Origin: Streptomyces sp. CC228A
Lineage (GTDB): Bacteria > Actinomycetota > Actinomycetes > Streptomycetales > Streptomycetaceae
Reading direction: 5' to 3'
Length of the DNA stretch: 64,000 nucleotides
NCBI RefSeq assembly: GCF_021390935.1
Contig: NZ_JAJPUI010000014.1
Span: 17,999 to 81,998, forward strand
Numbering within the stretch: the first letter of the stretch is position 1; the number at the start of each line of letters is the position of its first letter. Below the pieces are notes generated by a model, which searched no databases, was not told the origin of the DNA, and saw nothing but the letters and a program-made list of their open reading frames with translations. A program made the position numbers and the translations under genes. Of this stretch, positions 8,511 through 16,465 are shown piece after piece.

Positions 8511-8987
8511 CTACAGCGCTCCGGGGTCGCGGTCCGACGCGGGCCAGACGTACCCGAGGCCGGCCGGCACACCGGGGAACAGCTCCGCGTAGAACTCCGG
8601 GTCCTTGCGCAGCAGCGCCGACTGGTGGCTGGTGTGGAACGCGCTGTCGCCCAGCCACGGCGGCAGCTCACCCCGCGCGGCCAGCTCCTCCTGCTCGCGC
8701 ACCCCGGCGTCCGGGTGCAGCGCCCGGAAGCCGGCGAGCAGCGACGCGGCGCAGGTGTCCCGGTGGCCGCCGGCCGTCCACGTACCGCAGATCTCAAGGC
8801 CGTAGCGGACGAGGGCCTCCTCGTACCCGGCCCACATCCGGACCGCCGGGTGCCGCCGCCAGCCGTAGCCGGGCACCGTCAGGCCGCGGAGCACCTGGAG
8901 CGCCTCCACCCGCTGCTTGCCGAGCCGGCGCCGGTCGAGCACCCGGGCGCTCGCCGCGAAGGACGGGTACGGCAGGAAGGTCTGCAC
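8511..8987 (-). CDS. MSMEG_6728-family protein (pyrimidine dimer DNA glycosylase-like)
   Basis: A 158-residue protein starting at GTG 8987 with VQTFLPYPSFAASARVLDRR and RLGKQRVEALQVLRGL, the hallmark start of the MSMEG_6728 family, which resembles the T4 endonuclease V / pyrimidine dimer glycosylase group. Later conserved parts are HPAVRMWAGYEEALVRYGL and SHQSALLRKDPEFYAELFP. The family start allowed a confident choice of GTG 8987 although only a weak ACACGGGG site precedes it. Together with phr 1.4 kb downstream it gives a UV-damage theme, which is an inference. Confidence 0.85.
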   Translation of the reverse strand: MQTFLPYPSFAASARVLDRRRLGKQRVEALQVLRGLTVPGYGWRRHPAVRMWAGYEEALVRYGLEICGTWTAGGHRDTCAASLLAGFRALHPDAGVREQEELAARGELPPWLGDSAFHTSHQSALLRKDPEFYAELFPGVPAGLGYVWPASDRDPGAL

Positions 8988-9235
8988 CCCCGTGTGTACC
9001 GCGCGGCACCGCCCGCCGCATCCGCGCGCCCGCCGCGGCCCCTGCGGAGTGCGCCCGCTCGCCCGTACGCCCCTGTGCGGCTGCCGGGTGCCCGCGCGCC
9101 CGTCCGGCCGACTGCCCGTAGGCCCGCGGACGCCCGCACATCGCGTCCGCCCGCCGCCTCGGCCGAGGGCCCCCACCCGCGCCGCCCCCACCGCCCGGGC
9201 CGCGGCAGCCGGTGCGGCCTCTATAGGCTGGCGCC

Positions 9236-9793
9236 GTGACCAGCGCAGAACACGGGACGGGGCCGGAGCGGCGGACGGGCGACGGGCGCCCGGAGCCGGC
9301 GGGCGCGGGACCCGGCGCGGGGTCCGGACCGGGGTCAGGCGGGGGAACCGGACCGGCGGCGGTCGACCTGCCGGCCTTCGCCGTGCAGCTGCGGCGGACC
9401 ACCCGGGAGGTCAACCGCCTGGTCCACGGGTTCGCGGCCGCCCAAGGGCTGCACCCCACCGACATCCAGGCGCTCACGGCCGTGCTGGACAGTCCGGAGC
9501 CGCTGACTCCTGGTCGGCTGCGCGAACACCTCGGACTGACGTCGGGGGCCGTCACCGCCTGCCTGGACCGGCTGGAGAAGGCCGGCCACATCCGCAGGTC
9601 GCGGGAGAGCGCCGACCGCCGGGTGGTCCACATCCACTACGTCGCCGACGCCCGCACCGCCGCGCGACGCTATTTCCGCCCGCTCGCGGAGGCCACCGGA
9701 CGGGCCCTGGAACGCTTCGACGAGGACGAACTCGCCGTCGCGCTGCGGTTCCTCGCGGCGCTGAACGAGGAACTGGGCGAGCTGCACCCCTGA
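9236..9793 (+). CDS. MarR-family transcriptional regulator
   Basis: A 185-residue regulator with a Gly/Pro-rich N-terminal extension of about 40 residues, then a winged helix-turn-helix: LHPTDIQALTAVLDSPEPLT, GRLREHLGLTSGAVTACLDR (recognition helix), LEKAGHIRRSRESADRRVVH (wing). The GTG at 9236 is followed by the extension; a later start near residue 40 is possible. It lies upstream of and in the same direction as an MMPL exporter, with an AT-rich palindrome between them. It probably controls the exporter gene. Confidence 0.9.
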   Translation: MTSAEHGTGPERRTGDGRPEPAGAGPGAGSGPGSGGGTGPAAVDLPAFAVQLRRTTREVNRLVHGFAAAQGLHPTDIQALTAVLDSPEPLTPGRLREHLGLTSGAVTACLDRLEKAGHIRRSRESADRRVVHIHYVADARTAARRYFRPLAEATGRALERFDEDELAVALRFLAALNEELGELHP

Positions 9794-9999
9794 CCGGGCG
9801 CGGCGGCGCCGCATCCGTCCGCCCCGCCCCGCGGGAAGGACCCTCGGCGGAGGGTACCGACGGAACCGGCCGACCGGCCCTTCCGGACGCTTCGGCCGTA
9901 TCGCGGGGACGGGAGCACGCCGGCCCCACAGGCGCGGCGCACACCCCGACGGCACCCCCTGGGGTACAGACCGGGAAGTGCCCTGTGCCAAGATTTATT

Positions 10000-10029
10000 T
10001 CAATGATTGAGATTGTTAGTCGTTGAGAT
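10000..10029. promoter_or_regulatory. Candidate MarR operator upstream of the MMPL gene
   Basis: An AT-rich island in an otherwise GC-rich spacer. It contains the perfect palindrome TCAATGATTGA (10000-10010), overlapped by a direct repeat TTGAGAT at 10007-10013 and 10023-10029. The 16-base repeat spacing and closeness to the MMPL start (about 50 bases) suit a MarR-type binding site overlapping a promoter. The rest of the 286-base spacer 9794-10079 shows nothing else recognisable. Confidence 0.55.
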
Positions 10030-10079
10030 AGCAGTCGACACAGACCCACACCGCACCGCACCTCACCCCTGGAGCGTCC

Positions 10080-12200
10080 ATGCCCCGCCGACCACGCAGG
10101 TTCCGGCTCCTGCTGCCCGCCGTCCTCGCCCTCGTCTGGCTGGTCGTCGGCGGCGCCCTCGGCCCGTACGCCGGGAAGCTCGGCGAGGTCGCCACCAACG
10201 ACCAGGCCGCGTTCCTGCCGCGCAGCGCCGAGTCCACCCGGGTCATCGAGGAGCAGGAGGCGTTCCGGCAGGAGGAGACCCTGCCCGTCCTCGTCGTGTG
10301 GACCGCCGAGGACGGCGGCCGCCTCCCCCAGGAGCGGGCGCGGGAAGCCACCCGCGCCCTGAGCGCCCTCCAGGGCAGCTCCCAGGTCGCGGGAGCGCCG
10401 TCGCCCGCACTGCCCTCGGACGACGGCGAGGCGCTGAGGGCCGCCGTGCCCCTGCGCCCCGACCTCGGCGACACCCTGCCCGAAGCGCTGGACACCGTGC
10501 GCGACGCGGCGTCGGACGTGCCCGGCACGACTGTCTGGCTCGCCGGGCCCGCCGCCACCCAGGCCGACCTGTCGGGCGCCTTCGCCGGGATCGACGGGCT
10601 GCTGCTCGCCGTCGCGCTGGTGACGGTGCTGCTGATCCTGCTCGTCGTCTACCGCAGCGTGCTGCTGCCCCTGGTCGTCATCCTCAGCGCCATCTTCGCC
10701 CTGGCGCTGGCGTGCGCGGTCGTCTACGTCCTCGCCGACGGCGGCGTCGTACGGGTCGACGGGCAGGTCCAGGGCATCCTGTCGATCCTGGTCATCGGCG
10801 CCGCCACCGATTACGCCCTGCTGCTGACCGCGCGGTACCGCGAGGAGCTCGCCGCACCCGGCGGGGAGCGCTTCGGCGCGATGCGCGCGGCGCTGCGCGA
10901 GTCCTGGGGGCCGATCGCGGCCAGCGCCGCGACCGTCGCCCTGGGGCTGCTCGCCCTGCTGCTCAGCGACCTCACCAACAACCGCGCCCTGGGACCCGTC
11001 GGCGCCATCGGCATCGTGTGCTCCGTGCTCAGCGCGCTGACCTTCCTGCCCGCCGCCCTGGTCCTGCTCGGCCGCGCCGCCTACTGGCCGGCCCGGCCGA
11101 AGCCCGGCGCCGCGGACGGGTCGGCGTCCGGGCTGTGGCAGCGGGTCGCCTCGCTCGTCGACCGCGCCCCGCGCAGGGTGTGGACCCTGACGCTGGTGGG
11201 CCTGCTGGCCTGCGCCGCCTTCGCGCCCACCCTGCAGTCGAAGGGCGTGCCCCTCGACGAGATCTTCGTGAACGACGCCCCCTCGGTCGCCGCCCAGGAG
11301 ACGCTCGGCCGGCACTTCCCCGCGGGGGCCGGCAACCCGGCCGTGATCATCGCGGACGCCGACGCGGCCGACCGCGTCACGGCCGCCGCCCGGTCGGTCG
11401 AGGGCGTCGACTCCGCGGTGCCCGTGGACGGCGCGGGGCGGCCCGCCCCGGCCGAGCCCCTCGTGGTGGACGGCCGCGTGCGGATCGACGCCACGCTGAG
11501 CGCCGCCGCGGACAGCGACGCCGCCAAGGACGCGGTCGCCCGGCTGCGCACCGCCGTGCACGCCGTGGACGGCGCCGACGCGCTGGTCGGCGGCTACACC
11601 GCGCAGCGCTACGACACGCAGGTCACGGCCGAGCGGGACCGCGAGGTGATCGCGCCCGTGGTGCTGCTGACCATCCTGCTGGTCCTCGTCGTGCTGCTGC
11701 GCTCGCTGCTGCTGCCGGTGCTGCTGGTCGCCACGGTGGCGCTGAACTTCGCCGCCACCCTCGGGGTCGCCGCCCTCGTGTTCGAGCACGTCCTCGGCTT
11801 CACGGGGACCGACCCCTCCGTCCCGCTGTACGGCTTCGTGTTCCTGGTCGCCCTCGGGGTGGACTACAACATCTTCCTGATGTCCCGGGTCCGCGAGGAG
11901 TCGCTGCGGCTGGGCCTGCGGGAGGGCGTGCGGGTGGGACTCACCACGACGGGCGGGGTCATCACCTCGGCCGGCGTCGTGCTCGCCGCGACGTTCGCCG
12001 CGCTCATCGTGATCCCGCTGGCCTTCCTGGTCCAGCTCGCGTTCATCGTCGCCTTCGGCGTGCTGCTCGACACGCTGGTCGTCCGGTCGCTGCTCGTGCC
12101 GGGCCTGGTCCGCGACCTGGGGCGGACCGCGTGGTGGCCGAGCACGCTGAGCCGCCGACGCGAGGCACCGGAGCCGGCGAAGGCGACAGCAGCCCGGTAG
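10080..12200 (+). CDS. MMPL-family RND membrane transporter
   Basis: A 706-residue RND-type protein of the MMPL family, with the usual two-fold layout: one N-terminal helix (LLLPAVLALVWLVVGGALGP), an extracytoplasmic domain, a five- to six-helix bundle containing VIGAATDYALLLTARYREEL near residue 240, a second outer domain from about 370 to 515, and a second bundle with VALGVDYNIFLMSRVREESL near residue 595. The two Asp-Tyr motifs are the proton-relay positions of the family. The ATG at 10080 follows CTGGAGCGTCC. The MarR gene upstream suggests an inducible drug, lipid or metabolite exporter. Confidence 0.92.
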   Translation: MPRRPRRFRLLLPAVLALVWLVVGGALGPYAGKLGEVATNDQAAFLPRSAESTRVIEEQEAFRQEETLPVLVVWTAEDGGRLPQERAREATRALSALQGSSQVAGAPSPALPSDDGEALRAAVPLRPDLGDTLPEALDTVRDAASDVPGTTVWLAGPAATQADLSGAFAGIDGLLLAVALVTVLLILLVVYRSVLLPLVVILSAIFALALACAVVYVLADGGVVRVDGQVQGILSILVIGAATDYALLLTARYREELAAPGGERFGAMRAALRESWGPIAASAATVALGLLALLLSDLTNNRALGPVGAIGIVCSVLSALTFLPAALVLLGRAAYWPARPKPGAADGSASGLWQRVASLVDRAPRRVWTLTLVGLLACAAFAPTLQSKGVPLDEIFVNDAPSVAAQETLGRHFPAGAGNPAVIIADADAADRVTAAARSVEGVDSAVPVDGAGRPAPAEPLVVDGRVRIDATLSAAADSDAAKDAVARLRTAVHAVDGADALVGGYTAQRYDTQVTAERDREVIAPVVLLTILLVLVVLLRSLLLPVLLVATVALNFAATLGVAALVFEHVLGFTGTDPSVPLYGFVFLVALGVDYNIFLMSRVREESLRLGLREGVRVGLTTTGGVITSAGVVLAATFAALIVIPLAFLVQLAFIVAFGVLLDTLVVRSLLVPGLVRDLGRTAWWPSTLSRRREAPEPAKATAAR

Positions 12201-12346
12201 GCGACCCGGCCAAAGGCGACCCGGCCGAAGGCAACTCAGTCAAAGGCAGCTCGGCCAAAAGCAGCTCAGCCGAAGGCGACCCGGCCAAGGCAGCCCGGCC
12301 AGAAGCGGCCCGGCCAAGGGCGGCCCGGCCGAAGGCGGCCCGGTCC
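12200..12346. repeat. 15-bp degenerate tandem repeat directly after the MMPL stop
   Basis: About ten units of 14-15 bases based on GGCGACCCGGCCAAA run directly on from the MMPL stop codon, becoming GCGGCCCGGCCAAGG-like toward the end. The period is a multiple of three for most units, so one frame reads as short repeats such as GDPAKGDPAEG and later AARPKAARP. The repeat lies in the spacer between the convergent MMPL and hutI genes (12201-12492). I see no gene in it. Confidence 0.7.
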
Positions 12347-12492
12347 CTACGGTTCCGCGGACGCTCGTCGTCGCCTGCGGGGGCGCCGGGCGGCTCCGTG
12401 GCCCCACGGGTCCGAGCCGCCCCTGACACCACGCCCGTTCCCCCCGCCCGCTTCGCCCGGCCGGGGGAACGTGCGTCAGGGCGCGGGCGGGG

Positions 12493-13761
12493 TCACGCCG
12501 GTGCGGCGGCGACCCGCTCGCCCGCGCGCCACACCTCCGACACCAGCGGCACGCCCGGCCGGTACGCCAGGTGCACGTGGGAGGGGGCGTCCAGCAGCGC
12601 CAGGTCGGCGCGGGCGCCCACGGTGACGCGGCCGACGTCGGTGCGGCGCAGCGCGGCCGCCCCGCCCGCCGTGGCGGACCACACGGCCTCGTCGGGCGTC
12701 ATGCCCATGTCCCGTACGGCGAGGGCGATGCAGAACGGCACGGAGGACGTGAAGGACGAGCCCGGGTTGCAGTCCGTGGACAGCGCGACGGTCACGCCCG
12801 CGTCCAGCAGGCGGCGGGCGTCCGGCCACGCGGCGCGGGTGGAGAACTCGGCGCCGGGCAGGAGCGTGGCGACGGTGGAGGAGTGCGCGAGGGCGTCGAC
12901 GTCCGCGTCCGTGAGGTGGGTGCAGTGGTCGGCGCTGGCCGCGTCGAGCTCCACGGCGAGCTGCACGCCGGGGCCGTACGAGAGCTGGTTGGCGTGGATG
13001 CGGGGGTGGAGCCCCCTGGCCCGTCCCGCCGTGAGGATCGCGCGGGCCTGGTCGCCGTCGAAGGCGCCCTTCTCGCAGAACACGTCGATCCAGCGGGCGT
13101 ACGGGGCGCAGGCGTCCAGCATCTCCCCCGTCACCAGAGCGACGTAGGCGGCCGGGTCGTCGGCGAGGTCGGGGGAGACGATGTGCGCGCCGAGGTAGGT
13201 GGTCTCGCCGGTGTGGCGGGCCGCGATGCGCAGCGCGCGGGCCTCGTCCTCCACGGTCAGGCCGTAGCCGGACTTGGTCTCGAAGGTGGTGGTGCCCTGG
13301 CGGAGCGCCTCGCGGAGGTAGCGGGCGAGGTTGGCTTCCAGTTCCGCGTCGGTGGCGGCGCGGGTCGCGGCGACGGTGGTGCGGATACCGCCCGCCTGGT
13401 AGGGCCGGCCGGACATGCGGGCGTTGAACTCGGCGGTGCGGTCGCCCGCGAAGACGAGGTGGGAGTGGGAGTCGACGAAGCCGGGGACGGCGGCCCGTCC
13501 GGCGGCGTCGACCCGGTTGTCAGTGGCGGGTGCTTTGCTGGTTTCACCGACCCAGGCGATGCGGTCGCCGTCGATGACGACGGCCGCGTCCTGGATCAGG
13601 CCGAGGGGGGATCCGTCACCGAGGGAGGGGTCGTTCGTGACCAGACTGGCGATGTGGGTGATGAGCGTGGTCGCCGTGGCTTTCGGCGCGACGGTGCTGT
13701 TCGTCGCGTCGGGACCGGCGGTCGCCGGGGGGATGTTCATCGGCTCGTTGCCGCTGTTCAT
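12493..13761 (-). CDS. hutI: Imidazolonepropionase
   Basis: A 422-residue metal-dependent amidohydrolase that opens imidazolone-5-propionate to N-formimino-L-glutamate, the third step of histidine degradation. Seen are the metal-binding PGFVDSHSHLVFAGDRTAEF motif near residue 85, FETKSGYGLTVEDEARALRI, the IHANQLSYGPG metal-histidine segment and STDCNPGSSFTSSVPFCIAL near 330. The ATG at 13761 gives an unusually long N-terminus (about 30 residues before the catalytic body); a start at the next Met (MNIPPATAG) is possible. It is the last gene of hutU-M20-hutF-hutI, 89 bases after hutF. Confidence 0.93.
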   Translation of the reverse strand: MNSGNEPMNIPPATAGPDATNSTVAPKATATTLITHIASLVTNDPSLGDGSPLGLIQDAAVVIDGDRIAWVGETSKAPATDNRVDAAGRAAVPGFVDSHSHLVFAGDRTAEFNARMSGRPYQAGGIRTTVAATRAATDAELEANLARYLREALRQGTTTFETKSGYGLTVEDEARALRIAARHTGETTYLGAHIVSPDLADDPAAYVALVTGEMLDACAPYARWIDVFCEKGAFDGDQARAILTAGRARGLHPRIHANQLSYGPGVQLAVELDAASADHCTHLTDADVDALAHSSTVATLLPGAEFSTRAAWPDARRLLDAGVTVALSTDCNPGSSFTSSVPFCIALAVRDMGMTPDEAVWSATAGGAAALRRTDVGRVTVGARADLALLDAPSHVHLAYRPGVPLVSEVWRAGERVAAAPA

Positions 13762-13850
13762 GACGAGGGGGGTCTCCTTCGGGCGGGTCGGCCGGGTGGG
13801 GCGGGGCGGCCGGGCGGTCCCGGGCGCCCCGTCCCGCGGGGCGGGCCGGT

Positions 13851-15203
13851 TCAGTCGTACAGGGCGGCGATGGACTCCGCCAGCGCCCGCGCCACGTCCG
13901 GCACCAGGGCGTGGGCCCCGTCCCGTACGACGTGGCGGCCCGCCACGACCGTGTGCCGCACCTCTGCCGCGGACGCGGCGAATACCGCCGTCTCGGCTGC
14001 CAGACGGGGTGGCGGCCCTGCCGTCCTGACGGTGTCCAGCGCGACCGTCGTGAAGTCGGCGAGCGCGCCGGGCTCCAGGCGGCCCGCATCGTGCCAGCCG
14101 AGGGCGGCCTGGCCGTCGGCGGTGGCGGCGCGCAGCAGCGCGGCGGCGGTCCAGTGGCCGCGGGTGCGGGTGCGGAGCCGTTCGTCCAGCTCCATCGCGC
14201 GCGCCTCCTCCAGCAGGTCGATGACCGCGTGGCTGTCGGAGCCGAGCGACAGGGGGCTGCCCGCCCGCTGGAGCGCGGCGGCCGGGCCGATGCCGTCGGC
14301 GAGGTCCCGCTCGGTCGTCGGGCACATGCACACGCCGGCGCCCGCGGCGCCGAGGACGGCGATGTCCTCGTCCGTCAGGTGGGTGGCGTGGACGGCGGTG
14401 GTGGTCGCCCGCCAGAAGCCGGCGTCGTGGAGCAGCCGGGCCGGGGTGCGGCCGTACACGGCGCGGCACGCCTCGTTCTCGGCGGGCTGCTCGGAGAGGT
14501 GGATGTGCACCGGGAGGCCGTCGGTGCGGTCCGCGAAGACGGCGTAGCCGTCCTCGTCGGAGAAGGCCCGCACGGAGTGGACAGCGGCCCCGATACGGGC
14601 GTGCTCGCGCGGCTTGAGCGCGGACCACCGCTCGTACCACCCGTCGGCGGTGCCGTCGCCGAAGCGCAGCTGGGGGCCTTCCAGCGGGCGGTAGCCGTCT
14701 GCGGTGAGCCCGCCGTGGAGGTAGGCGGTGTCGAGGAGGGTGATGCGGATGCCCGCCTCGGCGGCGGCGGCGATCAGCGCCTCGCCCATGGCGTTGGGGT
14801 CGGCGTAGGGCGTGCCGCCCGGGGCGTGGTGCAGGTAGTGGAACTCACCGACGGAGGTGATGCCGGCGAGAGCCATCTCGGCGTACACGGCGCGCGCGAG
14901 GGCGTGGTACGTGTCGGGGGTGAGCCGTGCCGCCGCCTGGTACATGGTGTCGCGCCACGTCCAGAACGTGCCGGAGCCGACCTGGACGCGGCCGCGCAGG
15001 GCCCGGTGGAAGGCGTGGCTGTGGCTGTTGGCGAGGCCGGGGAGGGTGAAGCCGCGCAGGACAGCGGCCCCGGGCGGCGGGGCGGGTGTCCCCTCGCGGA
15101 CCGCGGTGAGGCGCCCGTCGGCGGTCTCCAGGACGACCCCGGGGGCGACGCGGCCGTCCGGCAGCCAGGCGTGCTCGGCCCAGTAGGCGGCGGTCAGCGG
15201 CAT
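13851..15203 (-). CDS. hutF: Formimidoylglutamate deiminase
   Basis: A 450-residue amidohydrolase that converts N-formimino-L-glutamate to N-formyl-L-glutamate and ammonia, the branch of histidine degradation using HutF. Motifs: FTLPGLANSHSHAFHRALRG (metal HxH, about residue 50-70), FHYLHHAPGG, HIHLSEQPAENEAC near 220, CMCPTTERDLADGIG near 280 and SLGSDSHAVIDLLEEARAME near 303. Its ATG at 15203 lies inside the end of the M20 gene (10-base overlap), so the operon is tightly coupled. HutF needs a following N-formylglutamate hydrolase; see the M20 gene. Confidence 0.93.
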   Translation of the reverse strand: MPLTAAYWAEHAWLPDGRVAPGVVLETADGRLTAVREGTPAPPPGAAVLRGFTLPGLANSHSHAFHRALRGRVQVGSGTFWTWRDTMYQAAARLTPDTYHALARAVYAEMALAGITSVGEFHYLHHAPGGTPYADPNAMGEALIAAAAEAGIRITLLDTAYLHGGLTADGYRPLEGPQLRFGDGTADGWYERWSALKPREHARIGAAVHSVRAFSDEDGYAVFADRTDGLPVHIHLSEQPAENEACRAVYGRTPARLLHDAGFWRATTTAVHATHLTDEDIAVLGAAGAGVCMCPTTERDLADGIGPAAALQRAGSPLSLGSDSHAVIDLLEEARAMELDERLRTRTRGHWTAAALLRAATADGQAALGWHDAGRLEPGALADFTTVALDTVRTAGPPPRLAAETAVFAASAAEVRHTVVAGRHVVRDGAHALVPDVARALAESIAALYD

Positions 15204-16465
15204 GCCAGGCCCTCCAGGACGTCGGCGAGGGCGTGGACGCCCGCCACGCAGTCGTCCTCCGCGGCGGTTTCGGCCGGGGAGTGCGAGACGCCCGTGGGGT
15301 TGCGGACGAACAGCATCGCCGTGGGGATCGTGCCGGACAGGATGCCCGCATCGTGGCCGGCGCCCGTGCCGAGGACGGGGACGGGGCGGTCGCCGCCGAG
15401 GATCGCGGCGAGTTCGTCGCGCAGGGCGTGCGCGAACTCGACGACGGGGGTGAACGACTCGCGGACGACGGCGAGGTCCACGCCCTGGCGGGCGGCGGCG
15501 TCCCGGGCGGCGGCCTCGATGGCGGCCGTGACGGTGTCGAGGGTGTCCTGGTCGGCGGCGCGGGAGTCGAGCCAGCCGCGGACGAGGGAGGGGATGGCGT
15601 TGACGCCGTTGGGTTCGACGGCGACCTTGCCGAAGGTGGCGACGGCACCGGCGAGTTCGGCTTCCCGGCGGGCCGCGAGGACGGTGTCGGCGTACGGCAG
15701 CATCGGGTCGCGGCGGTCCGCGAGCCGGGTGGTGCCGGCGTGGTTGGCCTCGCCGCGGAAGTCGTACCGCCAGCGGCCGTGCGGCCAGATCGCGGAGGCG
15801 ATGCCGACGGGGTCGCCGGACAGGTCCAGGGCCCGGCCCTGCTCGATGTGCAGTTCGACGAACGCGCCGATGCGGGCGAGGCGTTCCGGGTCGGGGCCGA
15901 TGGCGGAGGGGTCGTACCCCGCGGCCTCCATGGCCTCCGGGAGGCTGGTCCCGTCGCCGTCGCGCAGCGCGTACGCGGCCTCCTTGGTGAGCCGGCCGGC
16001 GCTGAGCCGGGAGCCGACGCAGGCGAGGCCGAAGCGGGCGCCCTCCTCGTCGCCGAAGTTGACGACGGCGACGGGCCGGGTGAACTCCGCTCCCCGGGAG
16101 CGGAGTTCGTCGAGGGCGGCGAAGGAGGACACGACGCCGAGGGGGCCGTCGAAGGCGCCGCCGTCGGGCACCGAGTCCAGGTGGGACCCGGTGACGACGG
16201 CGTCGCCCGCGGCGGGGTCGCCGAGCCAGGCCCACTGGTTGCCGTTGCGGTCGGTCTCGTAGGCGAGGCCGCGGGCCTGGGCCTGCTCCTGGAACCAGGT
16301 GCGGCAGTCGGCGTCCGCGCCGGTCCAGGCGTAGCGGCGGTAGCCGCGGGTGCCGCTGTCGCGGCCGATGCCGCGCAGGTCCGCCCACATGGTGTGGAAG
16401 GAGTCGCCGGCAGCCGGGGGGCGGGTAATGCCGTCGGCGGTGTGCCGGTGGTCTTCGACGGTCAT
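15194..16465 (-). CDS. M20-family amidohydrolase (allantoate amidohydrolase-like), candidate N-formylglutamate hydrolase
   Basis: A 423-residue zinc peptidase-like enzyme of the M20 carbamoylase/allantoate amidohydrolase subgroup. Metal ligands are in TGSHLDSVPDGGAFDGPLGV (about residue 92), NFGDEEGARFGLACVGSR (about 125) and FVELHIEQGRALD (about 190), with RGEANHAGTTRLADRRDP (about 225) and GTGAGHDAGILSGTIPTAM (about 370) closing the site. It sits between hutU and hutF with overlaps at both ends (ATGA with hutU, 10 bases with hutF). Annotation as allantoate amidohydrolase is generic; position in a hut operon without a separate hutG suggests it removes formyl from N-formylglutamate. That role is an inference. 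Confidence 0.9.
   Translation of the reverse strand: MTVEDHRHTADGITRPPAAGDSFHTMWADLRGIGRDSGTRGYRRYAWTGADADCRTWFQEQAQARGLAYETDRNGNQWAWLGDPAAGDAVVTGSHLDSVPDGGAFDGPLGVVSSFAALDELRSRGAEFTRPVAVVNFGDEEGARFGLACVGSRLSAGRLTKEAAYALRDGDGTSLPEAMEAAGYDPSAIGPDPERLARIGAFVELHIEQGRALDLSGDPVGIASAIWPHGRWRYDFRGEANHAGTTRLADRRDPMLPYADTVLAARREAELAGAVATFGKVAVEPNGVNAIPSLVRGWLDSRAADQDTLDTVTAAIEAAARDAAARQGVDLAVVRESFTPVVEFAHALRDELAAILGGDRPVPVLGTGAGHDAGILSGTIPTAMLFVRNPTGVSHSPAETAAEDDCVAGVHALADVLEGLACR

Noticed and set aside
4524..9239. A continuous rightward open frame of more than 1500 codons
   Set aside because: It runs antisense to the sigma factor, photolyase and other clear genes, is Arg/Ala/Gly-rich without domains, and results from the high GC content.
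9552..11789. A 745-codon leftward open frame opposite the MarR and MMPL genes
   Set aside because: Low-complexity Gly/Gln/Arg/His composition and complete overlap with the well-supported MMPL gene.
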